Assembly: GCA_900316475.1 (NCBI GenBank)
Contig: ONDA01000029.1
Location: 1-38,175 of the forward strand
Origin: an uncultured Prevotellaceae bacterium
GTDB taxonomy: Bacteria > Bacteroidota > Bacteroidia > Bacteroidales > Bacteroidaceae
Direction: 5' to 3'
Length of the DNA: 38,175 nt
The position numbers and the translations under genes are program-made. Shown here in pieces: positions 7,626-18,300 of this stretch (positions within the stretch are counted from its first letter, which is position 1; every line of letters starts with the position of its first letter). The notes beneath the pieces were generated by a model. It made no database searches. It worked only from the letters and a program-made list of their open reading frames with translations, and had not been told where the DNA came from.

Positions 7626-10600
7626 ATGAGGAAAAGACTAACAAAGCTACTGCTATTAGCCGTGGGGCTGATTGTTGGAAGCGGAACTTCATGGGCGAAA
7701 GACGACGTCACGGCAACTTACCTGACGGATGCCGCTCTTGCTGATGAAACTGCCAACTGGGCACTTACGAGCACTGGAGGCAATCACGCTTGGAACGGGT
7801 CGTATAAGATTCATGAATCGTGGCATAACACGTTCTCTATCAGTCAGACGGTCAGTGTTCCTAATGGTTACTACCAGATTTCAATTCAGGCTGTTTCTCA
7901 GCAGAACAGTAAGAATGCACTTCTCAGAGCTGCGTCAGGTAGTAACAGTGCCACGGCTTACATCAAGAACTGGCCGAATGGTAGCTTTGCAGACATTAGT
8001 AATTGGATGGGTATCAATCCAATGATGTGTCGTATCTACGCCACTGTGAAAGTTGAAAATGGCAGTCTCACTGTCAGTATGTCGCAGACAAATGACAACG
8101 AGTGGATTGTCTATGGACAAATGAAACTGTTTAAACTGTCTGAGACTGAGTATAACAATGCCATCGCTCTGCAGTCTGTTATCGAGGCAAAGAATGATAT
8201 CTGGAATGATGGATGGGAAAATCAGGGCGGTATGTATCGTCTTGCCCGCGAACGATACAATACAAGTGCTTATACTGAAGGAAAAGTTATCTATAAGACA
8301 ATAGAAGGCCTGCCTTCCGGCGAGTATGACGTGACGCTCCATGCCAAGACTAACGTAGCATGGATAACAGCTGCCACGGGCAACAACATTGCCGAGATTT
8401 ATGCTAATGATGCAAAAGTAGCTATTCCTGTTGAGGGAATGACAGGCTATGATCCCACCGATGCTTATAACTACACTATACAAGGTGCCTATGTAACGGC
8501 AGACGGTAAGTTGGAAGTTGGCATACGTAACCTTGCAACCGGTGGTAACTGGTATATTGTGAACCTTCTGGATATTACCTATAAGGGGACTTTGGAGACG
8601 TCATTGGCATTAGCCAAGGCAGATGCCAATACGGCAGCGGCTTCAACAAAGCCAATGAACAGCGCTGTAAAGACAGCTCTCAATATGGCTATCGCCAATT
8701 ATGGCACAAAGGCCTATTCTGAATATACTAATGTGACAGATCTCAGGGCTGCTATCAGTGCACTGAACACTGCAACGTCTTATGCCAACACCAGCATCGC
8801 GAAGTACGAGGAAGCCAAGGCTATCCTTGACGCTGCGTCTTCAATGGATGCCTCCGGTCAGGCTGCATACGCTGCTACTGACGCTGTTAAAGCCGTGCAG
8901 ACAGCCTATACGAATGGAACCCTTGACGCTGTCAATGTCGAGCAGAAGACAGCTTGCGAGGCCGCGCTCGTCTTGGCTGCCAAGGCACAGACCACGGCAG
9001 GCTCCGACATGACGCTGGCCATCAGCAACTGGGACTTCCGGAATTGTGCTAACAACAATTTCCCCGGCTGGACTATCGAAGCTCCGAATGGAGGTAACAC
9101 CTGGGCTAATGGTGATACACGCGTTGAATATTGGATTGGCTCAGCCGCAAACGGTAAGTTCGACTACTCTCAGACAGTTACCGGCTTGCCCGCAGGCAAA
9201 TATTCGCTGACAGCCTCCATGTGGAACTCCAGCAACGGCGTGAGCGACGCAACGCCCAATGGCAATGCCGGTGTCTATGGCACCAGCGGCAGTAACACAG
9301 TATTCAAGGGCGTTACCGTCGATAGCGACAATGCAAATCTCGGAACCTACACCACCGATAACCTCATTGTGGCTAACGGCACCTTGCGTCTCGGTGTGAA
9401 GAACAACGGTACGATGAGTGCACGCTGGTTCGGTATTGACTGGATTAAACTGACGTACGTCGGCGGCGACGTGACAGCTGACGACGTGGCAGCCCTTGTG
9501 GCAACGATTCCTGAAGGAGCGATGAACGCCACCGTGCAGTCAAACCTTACTGCTGCCAAGAACGCTTTGGACGCCTCTGCCACCTGGGCTAATTATGGGG
9601 CACTATCCGATGCCATTGAAGCAGCAAAGTCATCAGTAGCAGCCTACGCTAACGCCGCCCAGTATCTGCCGGTGAACAAGGCTGAGCTGGCTGGTACCAA
9701 CTTTGTTGATGCCGCTGTCTACAAGGAGAAGATTACCGATGCCGAGACGGCTTTGGCAGCAGGTACTATGACCGATGCCACGGCCAACAGCATCACCGAC
9801 ATCAGAACCGGCTGGCGTGCCGCCAACTACATCGATGATGTCCTGATGAGCGCTTGGGATGAGAACGTTGAGCAGTGGGAGTCACTCCATATCAACACAT
9901 GGTCTGGCGAAGGAGACAGCGACGGCTCTGAGTTCAAGGCTCCGTTCTTCGAGTACTGGACCGGCGACGGCAATTCTCTCGGTGCAAAGACGATGACGGC
10001 TACCGTCGAAGGTCTGGAAGCCGGCGACTATGCCGTGACCGCTTGGGTGCGTGTACGTGCCAAGAACGGTGCTAGCGCCAAGCCTTACGGCATCAGCATG
10101 AAGGCTAACGATGGTGATGCTACCGAAATTTCCGGTACACAGCATGGAACGTCACAGTTCTATCTTGAGAAATATGCAGCTATCGGAACGGTTGGTGCCG
10201 ACGGCAAACTGACGCTGACCTTCGATGTGGCTGCTGACAATAATGTCAGCTGGTTCTCATTCAAGGACGTGAACTATATGAAAGGTGCTGCTACCCTTGC
10301 TGCTTTCAAGCAGACCAACGAACCCGTTATGCTGAGACTTGCAGGCACTGAGGCATTCCTCACGAAGGACGGCATCACCTATATCCAGGACGCTACGACG
10401 GGTCTGGCTGTCAAGGGCTACGACATCGCTACGACTGATGTCAACCAGTTGCTTAGCGGTCAGCTCTATGGCACTGTCAAGGGCGACACCCTCGTCGTTG
10501 AGGAAAATGCCTTCAACAGTGTCACTGTCAGCGAGGGTACGGCTGTTGACCGTGATGCCACGGCAGCCGAGGCAGCAGCGAAGGCCAACACCTTCCGTCT

Positions 10601-13600
10601 GTTGAAGCTCAATATGGCCGAGATTAGTGAGACCGACGGCGTTTACTATGCAACGATTGATAATAATAAGGTGGAGATTGACAACCGTCTGGCTGGCGCA
10701 GGCCTTGTGCTGAATGCCGGTGACGTTGTCAACACCCTGACAGGTGTCACCTTCTTGACCGCCGACGGCAGCCGCTGCGTGCTGGCTCCTCGTAGTCAGG
10801 ATGACGTCGTGCCCCTGCTGTGGAAGTCTGAGGCTGATGGCGGCGATCTCATTAGCGGCAACAACGCTATTGCACTGACCGACGACGATGTCATGGCCCG
10901 TATGACCAACCTGAAGGCTGGCGACGTGCTCTATGTTGAGGTTGTCTTAGGCGAGACAGCTGCCAACCTGATTGTCAATACCGCTGCCGGCGAGAACCTC
11001 TTCACCATTCCTGCTACCGGCACTACGGTAGAGATTCCCGTCACTGGCGACATGGAGGAAGAGGTGCAGAAGCACGGCCTCGTCATAGAAGGTAGCAACA
11101 GCGACCTGAAGGCTAAGTTCGTCACTGCCATCAACGGCAAGTACAGTGCTACGGCTGATCTTGACAATACCATCTGGCTGGGTCAGGGCAATGCCGTTAC
11201 CCTTGGTAAGTTCCACTTCAAAGATGTGCGTAAGGGCGACCTGCTGACCTCCGACGGTACGATGACCGCCGAGGGCGACATAGCCATCGCTTCTGCCACC
11301 GCTCTCACAGAAACGCAGGCAGCTGCTCTGCTCGACAAGACACTGGCTGTCGATGGCAAGTCTGTCGTCTTCGAGGTTGGCGATGACCCGCGCGACGACA
11401 TCTTTGTGGCTGAGGCTGGCGACACCTTTGATCAGGAAGAGTCGGTTCTTCCTACAGCTGTCAACGCCGTCAATGGCATCATCATGACCTACGGTGGAAA
11501 CGACCCCGATGGTACCAAGTACTCCTACGCTGAGGTCTATCCTGAGGTTAATAAGTTTGCTACCGTTACCGAGGGTATCGGTCAGGCTCCTCTCGACGCT
11601 GCCGACAAGTCGTACGACAAGGAGGCTAAGAACTTGCCCGTCAAGGGTACCTACTATGTGTTCGAGCCTACTAAGGACGGACAGCTTGAGGTGACCGTAG
11701 GCGTTGAGAAGGGCAAGACGATCATCGTCACTGAGGATGGTGAGGCTATCGTTGATGAGAAGAAGACCGCCGACTTCGAAGGTTCTGTCACCTTCCCCGT
11801 CGAGGCTACGAAGACCTATTACGTATTTGCCCCCGAGACCAACCTGAAACTCTTCGGCTACAAGTTCACGCCTGCCGATGCCAATGCCGGTAACACGGTG
11901 AAGGACATCGCTACCTTCAAACTGCTGAAGGAGGCTGAGGCCGGCAAGACCGACAAGCTGTTGCTGAACGATGCCGTGGTTACCTATATCAAGGGCGACA
12001 ACGTCTTTGTCGAGGATGCCAGCGGCGCTATCGACTTCTTTGAGACGCAGATGCAGTTCTACGTCGGTCAGAAGCTCAACGGCTATATTTACGGCAAGAA
12101 CAGCAAGCAGGGCAACATGCCCGTCCTGCTGAGAACGGGAGCTACGCCTGACAGCAAGTTTACGGTTGAGAAGGGCACAGCCCAGAGCAAGGTCGCTCCT
12201 ATCGCCGAGGTGAAGAACGAGGAGGGCCTGGCTCGCTTCGTGGCACTGAAGAACCTGGAGCTGACGAAGGACAAGTACGGCCTCAGAATCCTGATTGACG
12301 AGGCTGGCGACACCATCAGCCTTGAGGACCGCTTCAACGTGTTATACGAGTTGTCCGACCTGTTTGAGACGATTGAGGGTATCGTCGGTATCGACGAGGA
12401 AGGTAAGATAGCCATCTGGCCTACATCTAAGGAGGGCATCGTCGTCAGCGACGGTTACAAGAAGGTTCAGGAAACCGAACTCGACGTGACCAACAAGGAC
12501 GTGGCTAAGACGAAGAACAATCCTGTCGTGGGTATCAGCATCACGCTCGACGGTGCTTGCAACGCCGGCTCAGGCAGTGCCCAGGCAGGCGCCATGACCA
12601 GCAAGGGCTACAAGCTGCGCACCGCCAACGGCTCGCCCGTAGCCAACTCTGCAACCTTCACCGTCAACGAGGGAAAGAAGGTCTACGGAATGGTTATCAA
12701 CGGTGTCGGCAACTATAAGGCCAAGGACGAGTCGCTGCCGTTCATCAAGGTGACCAAGGTCGAGGTCGACGGCAATGAGGTGAACTTCGAGGGCGGCGAG
12801 TTCCCGGCAAAGGGCGCCAGCGACTGCGGTACCCTGACGCTGAAGAATATCAATGCTACGAAGAGCATCGTGCTCTACTTCGACAACTCTAACGCTGAGG
12901 GCACTCAGATCAACATCGCATACGCCGTCACCTATAACGGCGAGAAGATCTATACCCAAAAGGAACTGGCCCTGATCGACGAGGCTAAGGAGCTTGCCAA
13001 GAATCGTGACGCTATCGCCGTAGGTTGTCTTGACGACGCTATCGAGGCTGCCGAGGCTGGCAACACCGAGGGACTGCAGAAGGCTATCGACCAGTTCAAG
13101 GCCGACAACGCTACCAGCAGTGTCGACTTTACTAATAAGGTTGGCAAGGCCGTTGAAAACTGGGTGAACGTTCAGGATGGTGAAGACTTCAAGGTCTATA
13201 CCGGCAACGGCGTCAACCTCGTACAGGTCTTTGGCGTGACGGGCGCTGGCAATGTGCTGACACAGCAGATTTCCGGTCTGGAGAACGGCACCTACAACAT
13301 CGGCATGTATGCTACCTCACATAATGCCTGGGATGGCAAGTACGGCGCTAATAAGGCTGGTAAGCCTACACTGCAGGAAGATGCCAAAGACGTGGCCTAT
13401 GTATTCGGTACGTCTGGTACCACTACTTTGAAGACTTGGATTACGGCACGCCGCAACAGTGGCCTGATTGCCGGCGAGCCTGAAGTTTACGAAATCAATG
13501 GCATGAAGATTGATGACGGAAAACTGACCATTGGCCTCTCTCTCGCACAGGCTGCCAAGACTGAGTGGCACTCCGTTCAGATTGCAAGCCTGAGGATGGT

Positions 13601-14819
13601 GACCACGGCCAAGGAGGCCTATGCTGCCGAAAAGGCTAATCTGCAGGCTGCCATCGACGACGCCGAGGCTCTGCTGGCTGGCGACCAGATTGGTGGCAAG
13701 GCTAAGCTGCAGGCTGCTGTCGACGCTGCCAACGAGGCTCTCGTCAGCATCCGCCTGAATGTGCCGGGTATGGCCAACGAGGTGGCTAAGCTCCGCAAGG
13801 CCATCGACAAGTTCCATGCTGCTGGCAAGGTCTTCGTGCAGAACGTCGCTACGGGTAAGTATCTGGGTGCCGGTGCAAGCTGGGGTACCCATGCTGTGCT
13901 GAACGACACGGGTATTGACTATGCTCTCACCACTAACAGTGACGGTACGAAGAACTTCGACTCACAGGTGAGCAACGGCGGTGCCAAGAACTTCCTGAAC
14001 GGCGAATGGAACGACGGCGAGGCCTTCGGCTGGACTGTTTCGCAGCTCTCAAACGGCAACTACACCATCAGCAACGGTTCGCAGTATCTGAGTGCCGGCA
14101 ACGACAACCTCGTTGTACTGAGCGACAATGCCGACGAGTGGCGTTTCATCACTGTCGACGAGCGCAAGGAGGCACTGGCCGCTGCAACAAGCAGTGCACC
14201 TGTCGACGCTACGTTCCTCATCAAGGGCGCCAACTTCAACCGTAATGACAAGCGTAACGATAACTGGACGGTAAGTGATGACTGCACGAACAGGAACCTC
14301 TCTGGCGGTAACAACGAGAACAACTGCGCCGAGTCCTACCACTCTACGTTCACTATCAGCCAAGTGGTTGAGGACGCCCCTGCCGGAACCTACACGTTGA
14401 CCATTCAGGGCTTCTGCCGCCAGGACGGCGGAGCTGCCGAGGATGCACCTGTCTTCTTCGCTAACGAGGAGACGAAGGCCTTCGGTCCGCTGACGGGCAC
14501 GGAGAACTCGATGACTGACGCCAGCGTCAGCTTCACGAGTGGCCTTTACACGATGGAGCCCATCACGGTGGTCGTTGCCGAGGACGGCACGCTGACCGTC
14601 GGTGTCAAGGGTACGGGCACCAACCAGTGGGTCATCTGGGATAACTTCCAGCTGATGTACTACGGCAACGGTGGCTCACCTGACGCTATCAGCGAGACTG
14701 TTGCTGAGCCTGCTCGCTTCGAGGACGGCGCTATCTACAACCTCCGCGGTCAGAAGATGACAGGCACGCTGAAGCCGGGCCTCTACATCAAGAACGGCAA
14801 GAAGATCGTGATTAAGTGA
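7626..14819 (+). CDS. Giant secreted multi-domain protein, probable T9SS cargo (paralogue 2)
   Basis: A 2397-residue protein, the longest in the window. The signal peptide is residues 1-24 (MRKRLTKLLLLAVGLIVGSG, then TSWA). Galactose-binding-like beta domains lie at about 26-180, 199-320, 461-615 and 735-885. Between them sit alanine-rich helical stretches (about 324-459 and 618-730, again at about 1994-2064) resembling FIVAR-type helical modules of extracellular proteins. An OB-fold-like unit spans about 888-960 and the shared OB module 1425-1609. A trefoil-like domain (KVFVQNVATGKYLGAGASWG) begins at about 2069, another beta domain at about 2199, and the tail YNLRGQKMTGTLKPGLYIK closes it, almost the same as paralogue 1. 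No active site is recognised. Role on the surface, perhaps glycan binding or adhesion, is inferred. It has its own promoter and terminator. Confidence 0.85.
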   Translation: MRKRLTKLLLLAVGLIVGSGTSWAKDDVTATYLTDAALADETANWALTSTGGNHAWNGSYKIHESWHNTFSISQTVSVPNGYYQISIQAVSQQNSKNALLRAASGSNSATAYIKNWPNGSFADISNWMGINPMMCRIYATVKVENGSLTVSMSQTNDNEWIVYGQMKLFKLSETEYNNAIALQSVIEAKNDIWNDGWENQGGMYRLARERYNTSAYTEGKVIYKTIEGLPSGEYDVTLHAKTNVAWITAATGNNIAEIYANDAKVAIPVEGMTGYDPTDAYNYTIQGAYVTADGKLEVGIRNLATGGNWYIVNLLDITYKGTLETSLALAKADANTAAASTKPMNSAVKTALNMAIANYGTKAYSEYTNVTDLRAAISALNTATSYANTSIAKYEEAKAILDAASSMDASGQAAYAATDAVKAVQTAYTNGTLDAVNVEQKTACEAALVLAAKAQTTAGSDMTLAISNWDFRNCANNNFPGWTIEAPNGGNTWANGDTRVEYWIGSAANGKFDYSQTVTGLPAGKYSLTASMWNSSNGVSDATPNGNAGVYGTSGSNTVFKGVTVDSDNANLGTYTTDNLIVANGTLRLGVKNNGTMSARWFGIDWIKLTYVGGDVTADDVAALVATIPEGAMNATVQSNLTAAKNALDASATWANYGALSDAIEAAKSSVAAYANAAQYLPVNKAELAGTNFVDAAVYKEKITDAETALAAGTMTDATANSITDIRTGWRAANYIDDVLMSAWDENVEQWESLHINTWSGEGDSDGSEFKAPFFEYWTGDGNSLGAKTMTATVEGLEAGDYAVTAWVRVRAKNGASAKPYGISMKANDGDATEISGTQHGTSQFYLEKYAAIGTVGADGKLTLTFDVAADNNVSWFSFKDVNYMKGAATLAAFKQTNEPVMLRLAGTEAFLTKDGITYIQDATTGLAVKGYDIATTDVNQLLSGQLYGTVKGDTLVVEENAFNSVTVSEGTAVDRDATAAEAAAKANTFRLLKLNMAEISETDGVYYATIDNNKVEIDNRLAGAGLVLNAGDVVNTLTGVTFLTADGSRCVLAPRSQDDVVPLLWKSEADGGDLISGNNAIALTDDDVMARMTNLKAGDVLYVEVVLGETAANLIVNTAAGENLFTIPATGTTVEIPVTGDMEEEVQKHGLVIEGSNSDLKAKFVTAINGKYSATADLDNTIWLGQGNAVTLGKFHFKDVRKGDLLTSDGTMTAEGDIAIASATALTETQAAALLDKTLAVDGKSVVFEVGDDPRDDIFVAEAGDTFDQEESVLPTAVNAVNGIIMTYGGNDPDGTKYSYAEVYPEVNKFATVTEGIGQAPLDAADKSYDKEAKNLPVKGTYYVFEPTKDGQLEVTVGVEKGKTIIVTEDGEAIVDEKKTADFEGSVTFPVEATKTYYVFAPETNLKLFGYKFTPADANAGNTVKDIATFKLLKEAEAGKTDKLLLNDAVVTYIKGDNVFVEDASGAIDFFETQMQFYVGQKLNGYIYGKNSKQGNMPVLLRTGATPDSKFTVEKGTAQSKVAPIAEVKNEEGLARFVALKNLELTKDKYGLRILIDEAGDTISLEDRFNVLYELSDLFETIEGIVGIDEEGKIAIWPTSKEGIVVSDGYKKVQETELDVTNKDVAKTKNNPVVGISITLDGACNAGSGSAQAGAMTSKGYKLRTANGSPVANSATFTVNEGKKVYGMVINGVGNYKAKDESLPFIKVTKVEVDGNEVNFEGGEFPAKGASDCGTLTLKNINATKSIVLYFDNSNAEGTQINIAYAVTYNGEKIYTQKELALIDEAKELAKNRDAIAVGCLDDAIEAAEAGNTEGLQKAIDQFKADNATSSVDFTNKVGKAVENWVNVQDGEDFKVYTGNGVNLVQVFGVTGAGNVLTQQISGLENGTYNIGMYATSHNAWDGKYGANKAGKPTLQEDAKDVAYVFGTSGTTTLKTWITARRNSGLIAGEPEVYEINGMKIDDGKLTIGLSLAQAAKTEWHSVQIASLRMVTTAKEAYAAEKANLQAAIDDAEALLAGDQIGGKAKLQAAVDAANEALVSIRLNVPGMANEVAKLRKAIDKFHAAGKVFVQNVATGKYLGAGASWGTHAVLNDTGIDYALTTNSDGTKNFDSQVSNGGAKNFLNGEWNDGEAFGWTVSQLSNGNYTISNGSQYLSAGNDNLVVLSDNADEWRFITVDERKEALAAATSSAPVDATFLIKGANFNRNDKRNDNWTVSDDCTNRNLSGGNNENNCAESYHSTFTISQVVEDAPAGTYTLTIQGFCRQDGGAAEDAPVFFANEETKAFGPLTGTENSMTDASVSFTSGLYTMEPITVVVAEDGTLTVGVKGTGTNQWVIWDNFQLMYYGNGGSPDAISETVAEPARFEDGAIYNLRGQKMTGTLKPGLYIKNGKKIVIK
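11898..12450 (+). repeat. OB-fold-like module, copy 2
   Basis: Same module as at 4741-5292 and 18646-19190: KGDNVFVEDASGAIDFFETQ, QFYVGQKLNGYI, EKGTAQSK, LRILIDEAGDTI, WPTSKEGIV. The protein match to copy 3 is closer than to copy 1 in the middle segment. Confidence 0.85.
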
Positions 14820-14927
14820 GCAAAGAGCTGAGCTTGCTCATGCTCTTTCGAACGTGAACAAGCTCGAGCTGAAAGCTCAAGAACGTGATTAAGTAATCCC
14901 CCCGAGGGGGATGAAGATCCCGATAAT

Positions 14928-14962
14928 GAGGGTATGTCATTCGGCATACCCTCGTTTCCTTT
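14928..14962 (+). terminator. Terminator after paralogue 2
   Basis: A 9-bp stem GAGGGTATG/CATACCCTC (14928-14936, 14945-14953) is followed by GTTTCCTTT. It lies 108 bp after the stop. A smaller C/G hairpin at 896-912 of the same kilobase (14896-14912) precedes it. Confidence 0.65.
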
Positions 14963-14977
14963 CAATGATAATAATGC

Positions 14978-15058
14978 CACGGCCTCTCGTGAAAACGTCA
15001 CGGCCTCTCGTGAAAAAATATAGGCGTGTGGTGAAAACGTCACGGCGTGTGGTAAAAG
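14978..15058. repeat. Short tandem repeat array in an intergenic gap
   Basis: Four contiguous units of about 19-23 nt: CACGGCCTCTCGTGAAAACG (14978), a near copy at 14999, a diverged unit at 15022 (AGGCGTGTGGTGAAAACGT) and one at 15041. The first two share CACGGCCTCTCGTGAAAA, the last two share GGCGTGTGGT. No gene is visible in this gap (14820-15399). On the minus strand the units can be read as a repeating peptide, but nothing supports it as a gene. Confidence 0.85.
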
Positions 15059-15134
15059 AAGACCGCTTTGACTGACCACTTTTCAATTTGTTGCATTCTC
15101 CGTCACGCGCGTATATATTGCGATACAGAAAAAC

Positions 15135-15198
15135 AACCCTCACCTCCCACACCTCTCACACCCGACGTCGGGTGTGAGAGGTGTGGGAGGTGAGGGTT
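15135..15198. repeat. Perfect 64-bp palindrome with no loop
   Basis: The 32 bases at 15135-15166 are the exact reverse complement of 15167-15198, centred on GAC|GTC. The left arm is pyrimidine/AC-rich (CCTCACCTCCCACACCTCTC), the right arm its complement. After two mismatched positions, four more A-T pairs extend it on each side. It could form a cruciform in DNA or a very stable RNA hairpin. The right side lacks an immediate long T tract (CGTTTTGG), so a plain terminator is only one option. Confidence 0.97.
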
Positions 15199-15271
15199 CG
15201 TTTTGGCTTGTGACAACTATATATAACGGCATTGCCAATTCATAAAAAAGTCTAAAATATATTTGAAAGTG

Positions 15272-15303
15272 TTGTTGGATTCCTTTTTTTTACTTACTTT
15301 TGC
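15272..15303 (+). promoter_or_regulatory. Promoter of the third giant secreted-protein gene
   Basis: TTG (15272-15274) and TACTTTTGC (15295-15303) are 20 bp apart. A roughly 90-nt leader follows to the ATG at 15400. Confidence 0.85.
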
Positions 15304-15399
15304 CATGTTTTGTGTGCCTATGCCCCGCAAAAGCGGTGGCAGAGGTACACATAGGGGCGTATATAGCATTCATTAAAATAATTAAAAACAAAACAGTTT

Positions 15400-18300
15400 A
15401 TGAAACAAAAATTACTAAATCTATGGCTGCTTACCGTGATGGTTATCGTCGGAAGCAGCGGGGCGTGGGCAGCAGCTACGACTCTTTATGAGCGTGGAAC
15501 GACCACCCAATGGAGTAATGATGACCTTAACCTTACAGCTTGGTCATGTGATTATGCTACTCCGGCTATCAATGGTGGCATTTCTGTGTCATCAACTAAT
15601 GGTGGCTGGGCTTGTACGAAAAGTCTTACAACAACAGCAAATTCTATTGTGACCTTGAAGGCGTCTTTAAAGACCGGTGGCGCTTCTGGGCGAAATGGAT
15701 CCTATGATTATATACAAATAGGTGATGTAACCGTAGGCTTTAAAGAACAAGATAAAGTCGCTTTTATCACTGTTGCTGGGTCAACGACAAATCTTACTTT
15801 ATCATACAGTCGTACAACGGCATACGCTATAGAACTTGTGGTTAATCAGGGTACAGGTGCTGTGACATATAAGGTTGGCACTGCCGAGGGAACAGCATTT
15901 TCTACTGCATCTATTTCGAATGTCGTTTTCGGTCACTACAAAGCAGGAAAAGAGAATTATGCAATTAACCCTATTTTGCAATCTATAGATGTTTCTGAAG
16001 AAGTTCAATCTGTAGAAACTGCTAGTTATATGATTTGTTGGGTTTGTGGAGGAAATATTGTAAAATCTACAACCCGTTCAGGAGTAGTTGGTAATTCTGT
16101 TGTATTGTTAAATACAGATAAGGATTTTTTCAATGGAACAGGTTCTTATGCTGGAAAACGTTTTATTTATGTCAGTGATGATGCTTCCAGTAACACGATT
16201 GCCGCTAATTGTAGCACTGTTGTTGCCATCACAGTTCGTGATGCAGCTACGTATAGCTATACTGTGAATACGAAGGCTGGCGATGCAACCGATCTCCTCG
16301 CTTCAGGAACCACGTTTGAAGGCGATGCCGTAACGGTGCCTTTCTCTCAGTATGTTCTTAAAGGTACGACGCTTTACAATATCGCTGCAGGTTCTGGCGA
16401 CTGGTATCGTGTAACCTTCACGCCGACTGCCAACAACTATGTGCATGACCTCAACTACAATGGTGCTACGATTCCTAACGTTGTCTTCTTCTCTGAAGGC
16501 GAGGCTATCAGCGGCGTAAGTGTTGCTAACAACACGGCCCGTGCTTCTAACGGGCAGATGGGCTATACTGCCAACGAGAATACTTATAAGGAGGTGACGA
16601 CGCTGGCTCCTGGCCGTTATAAGATCTTCGGACGTGGCGTTAATGGTAACAGTGCTGCACGAACTGCTAACTTCAAACTTGGCGAAAGCACTACCGTTTG
16701 GTCGTTTAATATCCCCAATGGAACAAACATTCTGGGCAACTCTGAAGAGTTCGATGCCAACAACGAGGTGCTGTCAATGGCCTGCACGGGTTCCAACGCT
16801 TCTGGTCTTGACTGGCTGTACATCCAGCGCACCGGCGATGCTCCCGCCCCCGCAATCTTAGCCAAGAAGGCTGAACTGTCGGGTAACCTGAATGAGAACA
16901 TTTCGGCTAAGCTTGAGGGCAATACCCTGACCATTAAGGCTCTGAAGGACGGCTTCGGCATTACAAAGGTCAAGCTGCTGGCTTCTGAGTTGGGTACTGT
17001 CACTGCCAACGCCGGAACTGTTGAAAAAGGCGTGTGGACAGGCAATGCCAAGGAAGTGGTGCTGACCCTGGACGGCACGGATCTGAACTCTGTCAGCATC
17101 AACGGTGCCGAGGTTCCCGAGGGAACGGGGGCTGCCACGATTTCGGAATTCAAGACTGCTGCCAATGCTGACTACCTCACCCTGTCGGGTGCCGACATTC
17201 TCGACTTCCCCGCTGAGGGCGGTGTCATCGTTCAGGACGACGAAGCAGGTATCCTGCTGAACATCACGCTACCTGCTGTTACTGGCAAGAAGATTACCGG
17301 CAAGGTCTATGGCACCTATGATGCCAACGCTCTCGTCAGCTCTGACTATACCGACTGCACACAGCCGAACACTTCTGCAGGAAACTGGCGTGAGCCGAAG
17401 GAGATGACCGTGGAGGACGCTATCAAGGCTGCCAATGTGTATCGCCTGGTTGTCCTGAAGGGTGTGACTATCGACGAAAACAACGGCGTATTCACGGCTA
17501 CCGACAAGACGGGGGCTGTGATTACCGTCAACCCCGCTATGCTGACACTGGTGAAGGGCGACGTGCTGGCCTCGCTGACGGGTGTCACCTATCCCGACGG
17601 AAAGATGAAGGCTACGGAAGTTCAGTCGGGTCTGCTCTGGAAGGCCGACGACCTTGCTGCCGGTCAGTCTCTGCCTGTCAATATGACAGATGCTGCTTAT
17701 GTAAGCAAACTGGCCGATGTCGCTATGGGCGACGTCATCGCTATTGAGACTCAGGGTGCAGGTACACTCGACGTGCAGAACGCTGCCGGACAGTCTATCG
17801 TGAAGCTCGAGATGACTCAGAATGAGGACAAGACACTGCACTTCCCCGTTACGGCTGACGTCGTCAGCGATATTCAGAAGCACGGCCTGGTGCTGGCCGG
17901 CGAGGGCATGAAAGCCGTCATGGCTTATAAGGTTCCCGGCATGTATGCAGCAAACATGAACGAGAATACCATCTGGTACTCTAATGACGTTTTTGCTCAA
18001 ACAGACCGCGTTACCTTGGGCGCTATCCACTTCCCGGATGTCCGTGAGGGCGATGAGCTGGGCGGTGTTGTCCTGACAGCTGATGCAGCTGCTGCACAGC
18101 AGGATCAGGTTTTCGACGCTACTGGCAAGGCAGAGGTGAAATTCGTAAAGAAAGCTGTCCGCGACGATAAGGCTGAGGCCGTGGCTGGTGAGGAGTTCAC
18201 AGCCGAGGACTACCAGCAGACCAATGGTATGATCATGACCTTCGGTGGCCTGACCGGCGAGGAGGCTTATAGCTTCGACGAGGTTTATCCTGCTGTCAAT

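Noticed and set aside
14978-15058. CRISPR-like array
   Set aside because: Units are directly adjoining with no unique spacers, too few in number, and no cas genes are present.
14783-15152. Small minus-strand frames with repeating peptides such as FSREAVTFSREAV
   Set aside because: They are translations of the intergenic repeat array, without promoter or plausible start context.
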